NCBI GenBank assembly: GCA_036567205.1
Contig: DATCVA010000002.1
Location: 1 to 37,935, forward strand
DNA: 37,935 nt
Direction: 5' to 3'
DNA from: DATCVA01 sp036567205
GTDB taxonomy: Bacteria > Pseudomonadota > Gammaproteobacteria > Burkholderiales > Burkholderiaceae_B
Shown: one piece after another, positions 30,520 through 37,935 of the stretch
Numbering within the stretch: the stretch's first letter is position 1
How the letters are laid out: every line of letters starts with the position of its first letter
Program-made: the position numbers and the translations under genes
Notes under the pieces: model-generated
The model's database searches: none
What the model was told of the DNA's origin: nothing
The model's input: the letters and a program-made list of their open reading frames with translations, nothing else

Positions 30520-31581
30520 CTAGTTTTTAGAGGGCGTTTTGGTCATGGCAATACGCATGGTCAGCCGCGCCAGCTCTTCCCAGGGGTCGTCAAGCCGGCC
30601 CGGCACCTTCAGACCTTTGATTAGCCGGTCGATATCGTGAGCATGTTGTACGGCTGCGGCCCAGCCGGCTGAAGGTATGCGCGCCAGAGTCTGCCGAATC
30701 AGATGCTCACGCGGCCCAAAAACTCGTTGCTGGCGCATGGCGCCGGACAAATCCTGGCCCGCCGACTGCACTGCGGCCAGGCGTGCCATGACACGCACCT
30801 CTTCCCCGACTGCCCATAGAACCAGCGGCAAAGCCTCCCCTTCGGCACGCAGGCCTGTGAGTATTGTCAGAGCCTTGGCCGGGTGGCCGGCAAGCATTGC
30901 ATCCCGTAGCCCGAATACGTCGTAACGAGCTACGTTCAACACAGCTTGTTCGACATCTTTGCCGCTGATTTTTCCTTCCGGATAAAGCAAGCCCAGCTTC
31001 TGGATTTCCTGGTAGGCCGCGAGCAAATTGCCTTCTACCTTGTCGGCCATCCATTCGAGACTGGCTGGCTCAAGCTGTTGCTGTTGCCGCGCAAGGCGCT
31101 GTTGGATCCAGCGGGGCAGTTCGGCGCGTTCGATGTTGGCAAGTTCGACTGACGTACCTACTTGCGTCAAAGCGCTTGCCCATTTGCTATTGCGGGTGGT
31201 TTTGTCGAGCCTGGGCAGACTGATAAGAACAACGGTGTCGACAAGCGTGCCGCTTCGCACCATATCGGCTAGCTTAATCAGGGTGTCGCTGCCGGTTTTT
31301 CCGGGTTTTCCTGTGGGTACTTTAAGTTCGACCAGGCGCCGGTCGCCAAAAAGTGAAATGTTTTGCGTCGAGGCGATAACCGCCGACCAGTCGCTGCGGG
31401 CATCCAGGACCAGGCTGATACGTTCGCCGTAACCGGCGGCTGACGCGGCCGCACGTAGTCCATCCATGGTTTCTGTAACGAGCAACGGTTCATCGCCCGA
31501 GACGACATAGAGCGGATCGAGTGCTTGTTGCGTCTTTTTCAGGTTGCTTAAAAGACTGTCAATATCCAGGCGGCGTCCCAT
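30520..31581 (-). CDS. holA: DNA polymerase III subunit delta
   Basis: HolA (delta) is the wrench of the clamp loader that opens the beta sliding clamp. The protein has the family layout: an N-terminal clamp-binding AAA-like domain (LYVVSGDEPLLVTETMDGLR near residue 27, then QNISLFGDRRLVELKVPTGK near 75), a lid domain, and a C-terminal collar helix domain with WEELARLTMRIAM. ATG 31581 is chosen because GAGG (31590-31587) is five bases upstream and overlaps the lptE stop. A GTG at 31587 in the same frame would add two residues. It is tightly coupled to lptE. Confidence 0.94.
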   Translation of the reverse strand: MGRRLDIDSLLSNLKKTQQALDPLYVVSGDEPLLVTETMDGLRAAASAAGYGERISLVLDARSDWSAVIASTQNISLFGDRRLVELKVPTGKPGKTGSDTLIKLADMVRSGTLVDTVVLISLPRLDKTTRNSKWASALTQVGTSVELANIERAELPRWIQQRLARQQQQLEPASLEWMADKVEGNLLAAYQEIQKLGLLYPEGKISGKDVEQAVLNVARYDVFGLRDAMLAGHPAKALTILTGLRAEGEALPLVLWAVGEEVRVMARLAAVQSAGQDLSGAMRQQRVFGPREHLIRQTLARIPSAGWAAAVQHAHDIDRLIKGLKVPGRLDDPWEELARLTMRIAMTKTPSKN

Positions 31582-31588
31582 GGCCACC

Positions 31589-32263
31589 TCAGAAAAACCT
31601 GGCTCCGGGGATTACGCCGGGAGAGCTGCCGGGGATGGGAGTTTGGCTGTTATCGCCTGAGTTTTGTGGCTCGGTTGTTTCAGGAGACAGATCAAGCGGC
31701 TGGTTGGCCGAGTCTTTAAACGCTTCGGCGACATCGGGGGAACTGAGGCGGCGAAGGACCCGGTCAACCAGGCTTTGTTGCATTTCCTGGAATAAGGAGC
31801 CGATTTCGCCTTGCTTTGCCTGCAGTAGGTTCGAGTCGTAGGGGACTTCGCGTGTGGTTTGAAGCGTTGTGGGCGGAAGGATCAGATGCCCCTGGGCATC
31901 GGTGACCTGGAATATGAATTCAAGGTTGAGTTCATATTCTTCGACCTGTCCGCGTGCATCAATGGATACTTCCCGCAGACTTTGATTATTGGCCAGTTGG
32001 GTTAGCCTGGCTTGCGCCTGTGCCGGGTCGGACACAAACCGGGTATTGGGCGAGCTGGCAACAATAGCGCGCCGGATCTTGGCGCCAAATGCCGAATTTT
32101 CCTCGATATTGGTATACAAGGTGTCAAACGGCAGAGGGTCGACACCTTTTAGTCTGAAGCCGCAAGCAGTCAGCAAAATGCACAGCAGCACGCAGGCAAG
32201 CCCCCGTAGCCATGCTTGCGACGATAACGTAAGAAGAGATTGCCTGGGCTGTAAACTATGCAT
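31589..32263 (-). CDS. lptE: LPS-assembly lipoprotein LptE
   Basis: LptE is the outer-membrane lipoprotein plug of the LptD translocon that inserts lipopolysaccharide into the outer leaflet. The 224-residue protein has a signal peptide ending in LLTACGFRLKG, the lipidated residue being Cys34, then an LptE-like alpha/beta fold (about 40-180) with FDTLYTNIEENSAFGAKIRR and EYELNLEFIFQVTDAQG. The C-terminal ~50 residues are Pro/Ser/Gly-rich and probably disordered. It sits between leuS (8 bp) and holA, the standard place for lptE. With lptF and kdsA it is one of three LPS genes in the window. Confidence 0.93.
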   Translation of the reverse strand: MHSLQPRQSLLTLSSQAWLRGLACVLLCILLTACGFRLKGVDPLPFDTLYTNIEENSAFGAKIRRAIVASSPNTRFVSDPAQAQARLTQLANNQSLREVSIDARGQVEEYELNLEFIFQVTDAQGHLILPPTTLQTTREVPYDSNLLQAKQGEIGSLFQEMQQSLVDRVLRRLSSPDVAEAFKDSANQPLDLSPETTEPQNSGDNSQTPIPGSSPGVIPGARFF

Positions 32264-32271
32264 GCCTGATT

Positions 32272-34929
32272 TTATCCGACGATATTGACGAGCTTGCCCG
32301 GCACCACAATAACGCGTTTTGCCGGCCGTCCCTCTAGAAAACGGCCTACTGCGTCGTGTGCAATGGCCTGTTCCTCGATTTGTGTTTTGCTGGCTTTGCT
32401 GGCCACCTTCAGCGTACCACGCAGCTTGCCGTTAATTTGCAGTATCAACTCGATTTCATCGGCAATAAGTGCCGCTTCGTCGACCTTGGGCCAGGGCGCA
32501 TCAAGCAGATCGCCGTAGGCCTTGTCAAACCCCAGGTCTCGCCAAAGCTGCCACGTAATATGCGGTACGACCGGATACAGTACGCGCAGCAAAATGCTAA
32601 GGGTTTCAGCAATAGCGTGCTGTGCGGCAGCGCTGCCGTCGAGTTTGGCCGACTCCATGGTATTGAGCATTTTCATGCTTGTTGAAACAACCGTGTTGTA
32701 CTGAATGCGCTGATAATCGTAATCAGCTTGTTTGAGCAGGTTGTAAATGTCGCGCCGAAGGGTTTTGATTGCCTCATTGGCATCGGACCAATTGGCGGTT
32801 GTGCCGTGCGTGGCTTGCACTGCTGCTTGCTGGTTGTAGCCGTAGGCCCACAGGCGGCGTAAAAAGCGGTTGGCGCCATCCACGCCCGATTCCGACCATT
32901 CCAGCGTTTGTTCCGGCGGGCTTGCAAACATAACGAACAGGCGCGCGGTATCGGCCCCCATGGAATCGATGAGCGATTGCGGATCGACCCCATTGTTTTT
33001 GGATTTTGACATTGTGCCAATGCCGCCATAGTCGATGGGCGATCCATCTTTAATTAGCTTGGCTCCGGTGATGGTGCCTTTGGCATCGTAGATATTTTCA
33101 ACCTCTTCGGGCCAAAAATACTCAAGACCGCCCTGTGCGTTCTTGCGTGAGTAGATGTGGTTAAGCACCATGCCCTGACAGAGCAGCTTGGTAAATGGTT
33201 CGTCGAACTTGAGCAGGCCCAGGTCGCGCATGACACGTGTCCAGAAGCGTGCATAGAGCAAATGCAATACCGCATGTTCGATGCCGCCGATGTACTGGTC
33301 CATAGGCATCCAGTAATCGTTGCGCTCGTCGACCATGGCGTTATCATTGCCGGGCGAGGTATAACGCATGAAATACCAGGATGAGTCCACAAAGGTATCC
33401 ATGGTGTCGGTTTCCCGGCGCGCAGCGGCTCCGCACTTGGGGCAATGGCACGATAGGAACCCTTCGTGTTTGGTCAGCGGATTGCCGCTGCCGTCGGGAA
33501 TCAGATCGTCGGGCAGTACGACAGGAAGGTCTTTTTCGGGAACCGGGACCGGACCGCAGTCCGGGCAGTGAATGATGGGGATGGGGGTACCCCAATAACG
33601 CTGACGGGAAACACCCCAATCGCGCAAGCGCCATGTGGTTTGTTTCTCGCCCAGCCCTTTGGCGGCCAGATCGTTTGCCACGCTGTTGACGGTTGCCGCT
33701 TGGTCCAGGCCATCGTATTTGCCGGAATTGACGGTACGGCCTTGCTGTTTATCGCCATACCATTCTTGCCACGCTTCGGTTGAATAGGTCTTGCCTTCGA
33801 CGGCGATTACGTCCTTGATAGGCAACTGGTATTTTTTAGCAAAGGCAAAGTCACGTTCGTCGTGCGCGGGCACGCCCATAACAGCGCCATCGCCGTAGGT
33901 CATCAGAACATAGTTGCCGACCCAGACGTCGATTTGCTGGCCAGTAATAGGATGCGTGACGGTAAGGCCGGTACGAAGGCCTTCTTTTTCTCGTGTTGCC
34001 AACTCGGCTTCTGTGGTGCCGCCCAGCTTGCAGGCTTCAATAAACGCTGCCAGTTCAGGGTTGGTTTGCGCCGCATGCGCAGCTAGCGGATGTTCGGGCG
34101 CGACAGCGCAAAACGTAACGCCCATGATGGTGTCGGCGCGTGTCGTAAAAACATACATGCGGCCGTCTTGTATAAGTTCGCCGGCACTGTTTTTAATGGA
34201 GTGCGTGAAGGCAAAGCGAACCCCTTCGCTTTTTCCTATCCAGTTTTCCTGCATCAGGCGGACACGTTCAGGCCAGCCGGGAAGGCCGTTCTTGACCTGA
34301 TCGAGCAGTTCTTCCGCGTAATCGGTAATGCGTAAATAGTAGCCAGGGATCTCGCGTTTTTCTATGGGCGCGCCAGAGCGCCAGCCACGTCCGTCAATGA
34401 CTTGCTCGTTAGCCAGAACAGTTTGATCGACAGGATCCCAGTTAACGACTTGCGTTTTACGGTAGGCGATACCTTTGTCGAGCATTTTCAGGAACAGCCA
34501 TTGGTTCCATTTGTAGTACTTGGGATCGCAGGCGCACATTTCGCGCGACCAGTCGATGGCCAGACCCATGGCTTGCATTTGCTTTTTCATATAAGCAATG
34601 TTGTCGTAGGTCCATTTGGCGGGCGGTACTTTGGATTTAATGGCCGCATTTTCGGCCGGCATTCCAAACGCATCCCAGCCCATGGGCATTAGCACGTTAT
34701 AACCGCGCATGCGCAGCTGGCGCGTCATCATGTCATTGATCGTGTAATTGCGCACGTGGCCCATATGCAGCTTGCCGCTAGGGTAGGGCAGCATAGAGCA
34801 GGCGTAAAACTTGGGCTTGGCCGAACCATCGGGAAAGGTGGCGTTTTCGGTGACACGATAAGCATCGCGCGCTTGCCAGTTTTGATGGGAGGCGGCTTCG
34901 ACAGCGTTGGGGTTATAACGTTCCTGCAT
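32272..34929 (-). CDS. leuS: Leucyl-tRNA synthetase
   Basis: LeuS charges tRNA-Leu and proofreads with its CP1 editing domain. The protein has the class I HIGH-type motif HMGH in YPSGKLHMGHVRNY, editing-domain residues in TTRADTIMGVTF, a zinc-binding-like CPDCGP and CHCPKCGAA pair, and the KMSKS-type loop, here TMSKSKNNGVDPQ. The C-terminal anticodon-binding and LeuS-specific domains follow. ATG 34929 is chosen (protein starts MQERYNPNAVEAA, as in the family), giving 885 residues. An ATG at 34965 is in frame, but the -10 at 34968-34973 implies transcription starts downstream of it. It is the first gene of leuS-lptE-holA-proA. Confidence 0.97.
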   Translation of the reverse strand: MQERYNPNAVEAASHQNWQARDAYRVTENATFPDGSAKPKFYACSMLPYPSGKLHMGHVRNYTINDMMTRQLRMRGYNVLMPMGWDAFGMPAENAAIKSKVPPAKWTYDNIAYMKKQMQAMGLAIDWSREMCACDPKYYKWNQWLFLKMLDKGIAYRKTQVVNWDPVDQTVLANEQVIDGRGWRSGAPIEKREIPGYYLRITDYAEELLDQVKNGLPGWPERVRLMQENWIGKSEGVRFAFTHSIKNSAGELIQDGRMYVFTTRADTIMGVTFCAVAPEHPLAAHAAQTNPELAAFIEACKLGGTTEAELATREKEGLRTGLTVTHPITGQQIDVWVGNYVLMTYGDGAVMGVPAHDERDFAFAKKYQLPIKDVIAVEGKTYSTEAWQEWYGDKQQGRTVNSGKYDGLDQAATVNSVANDLAAKGLGEKQTTWRLRDWGVSRQRYWGTPIPIIHCPDCGPVPVPEKDLPVVLPDDLIPDGSGNPLTKHEGFLSCHCPKCGAAARRETDTMDTFVDSSWYFMRYTSPGNDNAMVDERNDYWMPMDQYIGGIEHAVLHLLYARFWTRVMRDLGLLKFDEPFTKLLCQGMVLNHIYSRKNAQGGLEYFWPEEVENIYDAKGTITGAKLIKDGSPIDYGGIGTMSKSKNNGVDPQSLIDSMGADTARLFVMFASPPEQTLEWSESGVDGANRFLRRLWAYGYNQQAAVQATHGTTANWSDANEAIKTLRRDIYNLLKQADYDYQRIQYNTVVSTSMKMLNTMESAKLDGSAAAQHAIAETLSILLRVLYPVVPHITWQLWRDLGFDKAYGDLLDAPWPKVDEAALIADEIELILQINGKLRGTLKVASKASKTQIEEQAIAHDAVGRFLEGRPAKRVIVVPGKLVNIVG

Positions 34930-34967
34930 GAGATCCGGATTTTTATAAGGTTTAATGCAAACCATGC

Positions 34968-34973
34968 ATTATA
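34968..34973 (-). promoter_or_regulatory. Candidate -10 box for leuS
   Basis: The minus strand reads TATAAT here, 39 bp before the leuS ATG at 34929. A weak TTAAGC (34993-34998) lies 19 bp upstream. The predicted start near 34961 excludes the longer leuS reading from 34965. Repeat copy 3 lies just upstream. Confidence 0.6.
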
Positions 34974-35000
34974 GGACGCCGAGCAGCATGGCGCTTAAGT

Positions 35001-35104
35001 AATTCCATTTCCAAATCAACCGTGACCTGTGTCGGCGCAGCGGCCGTACAAATGATCTGTTGCGCCGCGCCTTCGTGTTCACAATTGAATTGGAACTGGA
35101 GTAA
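35001..35104 (-). repeat. Dispersed ~100-bp inverted-end repeat, copy 3 (opposite orientation)
   Basis: Read on the minus strand this copy aligns with copy 1: GTGAACACGAAGGC, then TTTGTACGGC, then GCCGACACAGGTCACGG and the TTGATTTGGAAATGGAAT end. Its other end (CTCCAGTTCCAATTCAA) is more diverged. It is between the rpmG terminator and the leuS promoter and is the only inverted copy seen. Confidence 0.87.
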
Positions 35105-35141
35105 GCGGGGCCTGACTGCTTGAATGAAATGGATGGGCACA

Positions 35142-35169
35142 AAAAAGCCCTGCCATGGCAGGGCTTTTT
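35142..35169 (-). terminator. Intrinsic terminator after rpmG
   Basis: AAAAAGCCCTGCCA is followed directly by its exact reverse complement (28-bp perfect palindrome). The A5/T5 flanks make it a bidirectional intrinsic terminator. It lies 14 bp downstream of the rpmG stop and should end the rpmB-rpmG transcript. Confidence 0.9.
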
Positions 35170-35182
35170 GCAAAGATGCAAA

Positions 35183-35350
35183 CTACTTGAGCTTGATTTC
35201 TTTGTAGTCAACATGCTTGCGAGCAACGGGATCAAATTTTTTGATCAGCATTTTCTCGGGCATGGTGCGCTTGTTTTTGGTGGTCGTGTAGAAATGACCT
35301 GTACCAGCGGTAGATTCGAGCTTGATTTTCTCGCGAATACCTTTTGCCAT
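35183..35350 (-). CDS. rpmG: 50S ribosomal protein L33
   Basis: This 55-residue protein (MAKGIREKIKLESTAGTGHF..., ending HVDYKEIKLK) is ribosomal protein L33, part of the large subunit near the E site. It has no CxxC pair, so it is the zinc-independent form. The start is ATG 35350 with GGAGCA upstream. It follows rpmB by 34 bp, the usual rpmBG operon, and ends at a strong intrinsic terminator. Confidence 0.97.
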   Translation of the reverse strand: MAKGIREKIKLESTAGTGHFYTTTKNKRTMPEKMLIKKFDPVARKHVDYKEIKLK

Positions 35351-35384
35351 GATGTGCTCCTGAAAGTTAGAACGCTAGCGCGGC

Positions 35385-35621
35385 TTAAGCCACTTCGCCA
35401 CGGGCACGAAGATCGGCCAAAACGACATCAATGCCATTTTTGTCGATAGTGCGGATTGCATTCGCCGAAACACGCAGACGAACCCAACGGTTCTCGCTTT
35501 CGACCCAGAAACGGCGCGACTGCAAGTTAGGTAAAAAGCGACGCTTGGTTTTATTGTTTGCGTGCGAAACATTGTTGCCCACCATTGGGCCTTTGCCGGT
35601 AACTTGGCATACGCGTGCCAT
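35385..35621 (-). CDS. rpmB: 50S ribosomal protein L28
   Basis: This 78-residue protein begins MARVCQVTGKGPMVGNNVSH and continues NNKTKRRFLPNLQSRRFW, the L28 signature; it binds 23S rRNA in the large subunit. It is the first gene of rpmBG. The leader contains three imperfect 16-bp tandem repeats and a plausible promoter about 145 bp upstream, so a long 5' untranslated region is expected. AAGGGG lies about 8 bases before ATG 35621. Confidence 0.97.
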   Translation of the reverse strand: MARVCQVTGKGPMVGNNVSHANNKTKRRFLPNLQSRRFWVESENRWVRLRVSANAIRTIDKNGIDVVLADLRARGEVA

Positions 35622-35667
35622 GATTGTACCCCTTGAGTATTTTGCTGCGGCTTTCGTTCTTACCTGC

Positions 35668-35715
35668 TTTTGCCCCTGTAGGGTTTTGCCCTTGTGGGGT
35701 TTTGTCCTGTGTACA
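35668..35715 (-). repeat. Three 16-bp tandem repeats in the rpmB leader
   Basis: On the plus strand the units are TTTTGCCCCTGTAGGG, TTTTGCCCTTGTGGGG and TTTTGTCCTGTGTACA, each 16 bp with no spacer. The first two can form short CCC/GGG hairpins in the minus-strand RNA, and the units can pair with each other. They lie between the predicted promoter and rpmB, so they would be in the leader RNA. Confidence 0.7.
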
Positions 35716-35763
35716 GAATAAATTCAGGTAAACCTAAAGACCGATGTATTCGTAAAGCCTAGT

Positions 35764-35793
35764 ATTCTAATATGAATCTGGCGGTTTAATCAA
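35764..35793 (-). promoter_or_regulatory. Candidate promoter of rpmBG
   Basis: On the minus strand TTGATT (35788-35793), an 18-bp spacer and TAGAAT (35764-35769) form a reasonable sigma-70 promoter. The -35 overlaps the stop codon of the upstream efflux gene. The predicted leader is about 135 bases. Confidence 0.5.
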
Positions 35794-36983
35794 GTAGCCC
35801 GCAACGCAATGCGTCCAAATAACCACGATAAACAGGCGGAAAGTGCCAGCATCCCGGTTAATGGCAAAGGTGTGCTTGATTGCCACACACTGATTGTCAT
35901 GCCGGCCAGAGCGCCACACAACATTTGCAAGGTGCCCATTAGGGCTGAAGCAACCCCCAGGCGTTTGCCTTGGCCCGATAAGGCCAGTGCAGCAGCATTG
36001 GGATTAACGAAACCCTGGCTGACCATAAAGCCCATCAAGCATACCATAAGCACGGTAAGGTTAAGCCAGCCCAGCAAGGTCAGCAACAAGCCCAGCAGGC
36101 TCATGAACACGATCCCCGTTTGAGCCTTTCTTAGCAAGGCTTCGGGCGTATGGCGATTAAGCATGCGGGCGCTGACTTGTGACGTAAATATAAGCGCGGC
36201 GGCATTCAAGCCAAATAAAAGGCCAAAGTATTTAGGATCGACGTTATAGATATCCATAAACACCCGGGGCGATCCGGCAATGTAAGTAAATAACCCGGCA
36301 GAGCCAAATCCTCCGGCAAGCGAATAGCACAAAAATTGCTTGTCGCGCAGCAGTCCCCAGTAGTTGCGGCCTATGGTGCCAAAGCGTAAGGGAATGGCGT
36401 TTTCCGGAGCCAGGGTTTCACGCATGGACCGCATGACGCCTATCAGCAGCAGGACGCCGACAAAAGCCATGATCCCGAAAATGCCGCGCCAACTGCTGAA
36501 GGCCAGCATTTGTCCGCCCAGGATCGGAGCCAGGATCGGTGTTACGCCTAATATCAGTATCAGCAGCGATAGCGCTTTGGCTGCATCGCGGGTTTCATAG
36601 TTATCGCGAATTACAGCGCGTGGGATAACCATGCCGGCAGCCCCGCCAAATGCCTGGGCAATACGCCATCCGATAAGGTGATCGATATCGCTGGCCAGAG
36701 CGCAACCGATTGATGCGATTATGAATATAAGCAACCCCAGAATCAGGGGTTTTTTGCGGCCGAACCGATCGGCAAAAGGACCATAAAACAGCTGTGCAGC
36801 GGCCAGGCCGAGTAAATAGCTGGCCAGCGTCCGCTCTACTTGCCCTTGTGTAGTGCTTAAGCTTTGCACCATGGAGGGAAAGGCTGGCAAATACATGTCG
36901 ATGGCCAGCGGACCGAGCGCCGAAAGCAGGCCCATAAGGATTAACCATCGAGGAAAAGCGGTTCGGATTTTTTTAAAAGACAT
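35790..36983 (-). CDS. Bcr/CflA family MFS drug efflux transporter
   Basis: This inner-membrane drug:proton antiporter of the DHA1 group has 12 predicted transmembrane segments. Typical Bcr/CflA features are LGPLAIDMYLPAFPSM near the N-terminus, LLGLAAAQLFYGPFADRFGRKKP (motif A in two parts, about residues 55-80), RIAQAFGGAAGMVIPRAVIRD near 108-128 and PILAPILGGQ near 153. ATG 36983 is used (397 residues); a TTG at 36992 would add three residues, and neither has a good Shine-Dalgarno sequence. It is divergent from the cyclopropane synthase gene across a gap holding repeat copy 4. The substrate is unknown. Confidence 0.92.
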   Translation of the reverse strand: MSFKKIRTAFPRWLILMGLLSALGPLAIDMYLPAFPSMVQSLSTTQGQVERTLASYLLGLAAAQLFYGPFADRFGRKKPLILGLLIFIIASIGCALASDIDHLIGWRIAQAFGGAAGMVIPRAVIRDNYETRDAAKALSLLILILGVTPILAPILGGQMLAFSSWRGIFGIMAFVGVLLLIGVMRSMRETLAPENAIPLRFGTIGRNYWGLLRDKQFLCYSLAGGFGSAGLFTYIAGSPRVFMDIYNVDPKYFGLLFGLNAAALIFTSQVSARMLNRHTPEALLRKAQTGIVFMSLLGLLLTLLGWLNLTVLMVCLMGFMVSQGFVNPNAAALALSGQGKRLGVASALMGTLQMLCGALAGMTISVWQSSTPLPLTGMLALSACLSWLFGRIALRAT

Positions 36984-37331
36984 GTATCGCAAAAAAGACG
37001 GATCGTCAGGAGGGGGCTAAGGTATGCGCTGAGCAGGTATAGGGACGTCTGGCCGAAAAATTGGCGCGTGATTCTATTCCCAATTAGTGAACACGAACAC
37101 GAAGCGCAGACAGTACATTAAGTACGGCAAAGCAAAGCCGGCGCAGTTCACGGTTGCTTTATAAGTGGAACAAGAGCGTGCAGTGGTAAGTGTAGCGTAT
37201 TGCCCCCCGATGCAGCCGAGGCTCGCATAACGAATTGTTTGATGATAAATTTGGGCTTGGCTCGAGCAGCGGCTGGCTGCGGTTTTGTCATCCTGTTTTA
37301 ATTCTTCGATTTTTAACTATGGGAGTAGAGC
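36984..37331. other. Divergent intergenic region with repeat copy 4
   Basis: This 348-bp gap should contain the promoters of the efflux gene and of the cyclopropane synthase gene. Repeat copy 4 takes up about 100 bp in the middle. No open frame looked like a protein. No strong promoter could be assigned to either gene with confidence. Confidence 0.5.
37071..37171 (+). repeat. Dispersed ~100-bp inverted-end repeat, copy 4
   Basis: This copy keeps the core GTGAACACGAACACGAAGC, CAGACAGTACATTAAGTACG and GCGCAGTTCACGGTTG of the family, in the copy 1 orientation. The ends (ATTCTATTCCCAATTAG and TTTATAAGTGGAAC) are the most diverged of the four. It lies in the divergent gap between the Bcr/CflA gene and the cyclopropane synthase gene. 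Confidence 0.82.
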
Positions 37332-37935
37332 GTGAGTTCGATCTTGTCTGGTGTTGAAAAGAAGCTTGCGGAGTTGCCCTTGCCGGTAGAGCTGCAAATG
37401 CCCGATGGTGAAAAGGTGGGGCCGTCCAATGCCCAAATCCGTTTAATAGTCAAAGATCGAACGACTCTTGCCAATCTCGCTGCGGGACAGGTGGGGCGGC
37501 TCGGAGAGGATTACGTTGAGGGCAAGTTTGATATTGACGGGTCCATGCGCGACTTGATGAAATTGGCGACAGCGATCTTGCCCGGTTCGCCGATTGACGC
37601 AGCCCGGGGCGGCTGGTTGACAGGCTTGATACGTAGTCTGGTGTCGGTCTGGCGTCATAGCGCTGAACGCGATGCCCGCCAAATCGAATTTCATTACGAC
37701 TTGTCCGACGATTTTTACGGCCTTTGGCTTGATCCGCGTCGAGTCTATTCCTGCGCGTATTTTCGTACTCCGGATTTGTCCATCGGTCAGGCTCAGGAAG
37801 CAAAACTCGACCATATTTGCCGCAAGCTGAAGCTGGGCAGCGGCGAACGTTTCCTGGATGTCGGCGCAGGCTGGGGCGGTTTGCTGTTATGGGCTGCCGA
37901 AAACTACGGCGTTGACGCCACAGGCATTACTTTGT
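37332..37935 (+). CDS. cfa: Cyclopropane-fatty-acyl-phospholipid synthase (3' end off the right edge)
   Basis: CFA synthase transfers a methylene group from S-adenosylmethionine to unsaturated acyl chains of membrane phospholipids. About 201 residues are visible, roughly the first half. The N-terminal region (about 20-110) includes GEDYVEGKFDIDGSMRDLM, followed by HYDLSDDFYGLWLDPRRVYS and the SAM-binding motif FLDVGAGWGGLLLWAAENYG, as in the family. The start is GTG 37332 with GGGAG six bases upstream. The frame is open to the last base, so truncation is due only to the window. Regulation could not be read from the sequence. Confidence 0.93.
   Translation, partial: MSSILSGVEKKLAELPLPVELQMPDGEKVGPSNAQIRLIVKDRTTLANLAAGQVGRLGEDYVEGKFDIDGSMRDLMKLATAILPGSPIDAARGGWLTGLIRSLVSVWRHSAERDARQIEFHYDLSDDFYGLWLDPRRVYSCAYFRTPDLSIGQAQEAKLDHICRKLKLGSGERFLDVGAGWGGLLLWAAENYGVDATGITL

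Noticed and set aside
34930..34965. Longer leuS start at 34965
   Set aside because: Family proteins begin at the MQE... methionine, and the -10 box at 34968-34973 would put the transcript start after 34965.
35668..35715. Possible CRISPR-like array in the rpmB leader
   Set aside because: The units are 16-bp imperfect tandem repeats without spacers, and no cas genes are near.

Overview
The window looks like chromosome of a betaproteobacterium in Burkholderiales, probably an Alcaligenaceae relative of Bordetella, Pusillimonas or Castellaniella. The basis is protein content (a CysB-type regulator, ETF-ubiquinone oxidoreductase, ScoAB), the gene orders pyrG-kdsA-eno-ftsB and leuS-lptE-holA-proA, and moderate GC. 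No phylogeny was computed. Most of it is housekeeping DNA; no rRNA, tRNA, CRISPR array, prophage or intact insertion sequence was seen.

Layout. 1-5 kb: pepA (cut by the left edge) diverges from lptF, which has no lptG beside it; then a CysB-like regulator, a C-terminal scrap of a LivF-type ABC ATPase, a small DUF2325 protein behind a promoter buried in Fur-box-like sites, and an NlpC/P60 lipoprotein. 5-12.8 kb: a GlcG/HbpS-like protein coupled to a UMF1-type MFS carrier, acetyl-CoA synthetase, ETF-ubiquinone oxidoreductase, and the 3-oxoacid CoA-transferase pair scoAB. Together with the acyl-CoA ligase near 25 kb these form an acetate, ketoacid and fatty-acid theme. 12.9-21.5 kb: a large aminopeptidase P, then pyrG-kdsA and eno-ftsB, split by a DHA2 drug-efflux gene and its MarR regulator. 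21.5-29 kb: mostly minus-strand genes (TadE-like protein, Hsp33, gamma-carbonic anhydrase family protein, acyl-CoA ligase, RDD membrane protein, an unrecognised 61-residue protein, RlmL-like methyltransferase, HemJ). 29-35 kb: the leuS-lptE-holA-proA cluster, read leftward. 35-38 kb: rpmB-rpmG, a Bcr/CflA efflux gene, and the start of a cyclopropane-fatty-acid synthase gene that runs off the right edge.

The least expected content lies between genes. A roughly 100-bp repeat with inverted ends occurs four times, plus one solitary end, always between genes; one copy supplies the proA stop codon. The 61-residue orphan gene has a strong promoter whose -10 box lies between two identical 10-bp palindromes. 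The DUF2325 gene combines a well-formed Fur-like promoter with a six-cysteine tail. A structured segment plus an intrinsic terminator ends only a few bases before the ribosome-binding site of the aminopeptidase P gene. I did not find a clear multi-gene novel defence or metabolic system; the repeat family and the two small regulated genes are the best candidates for something undescribed.
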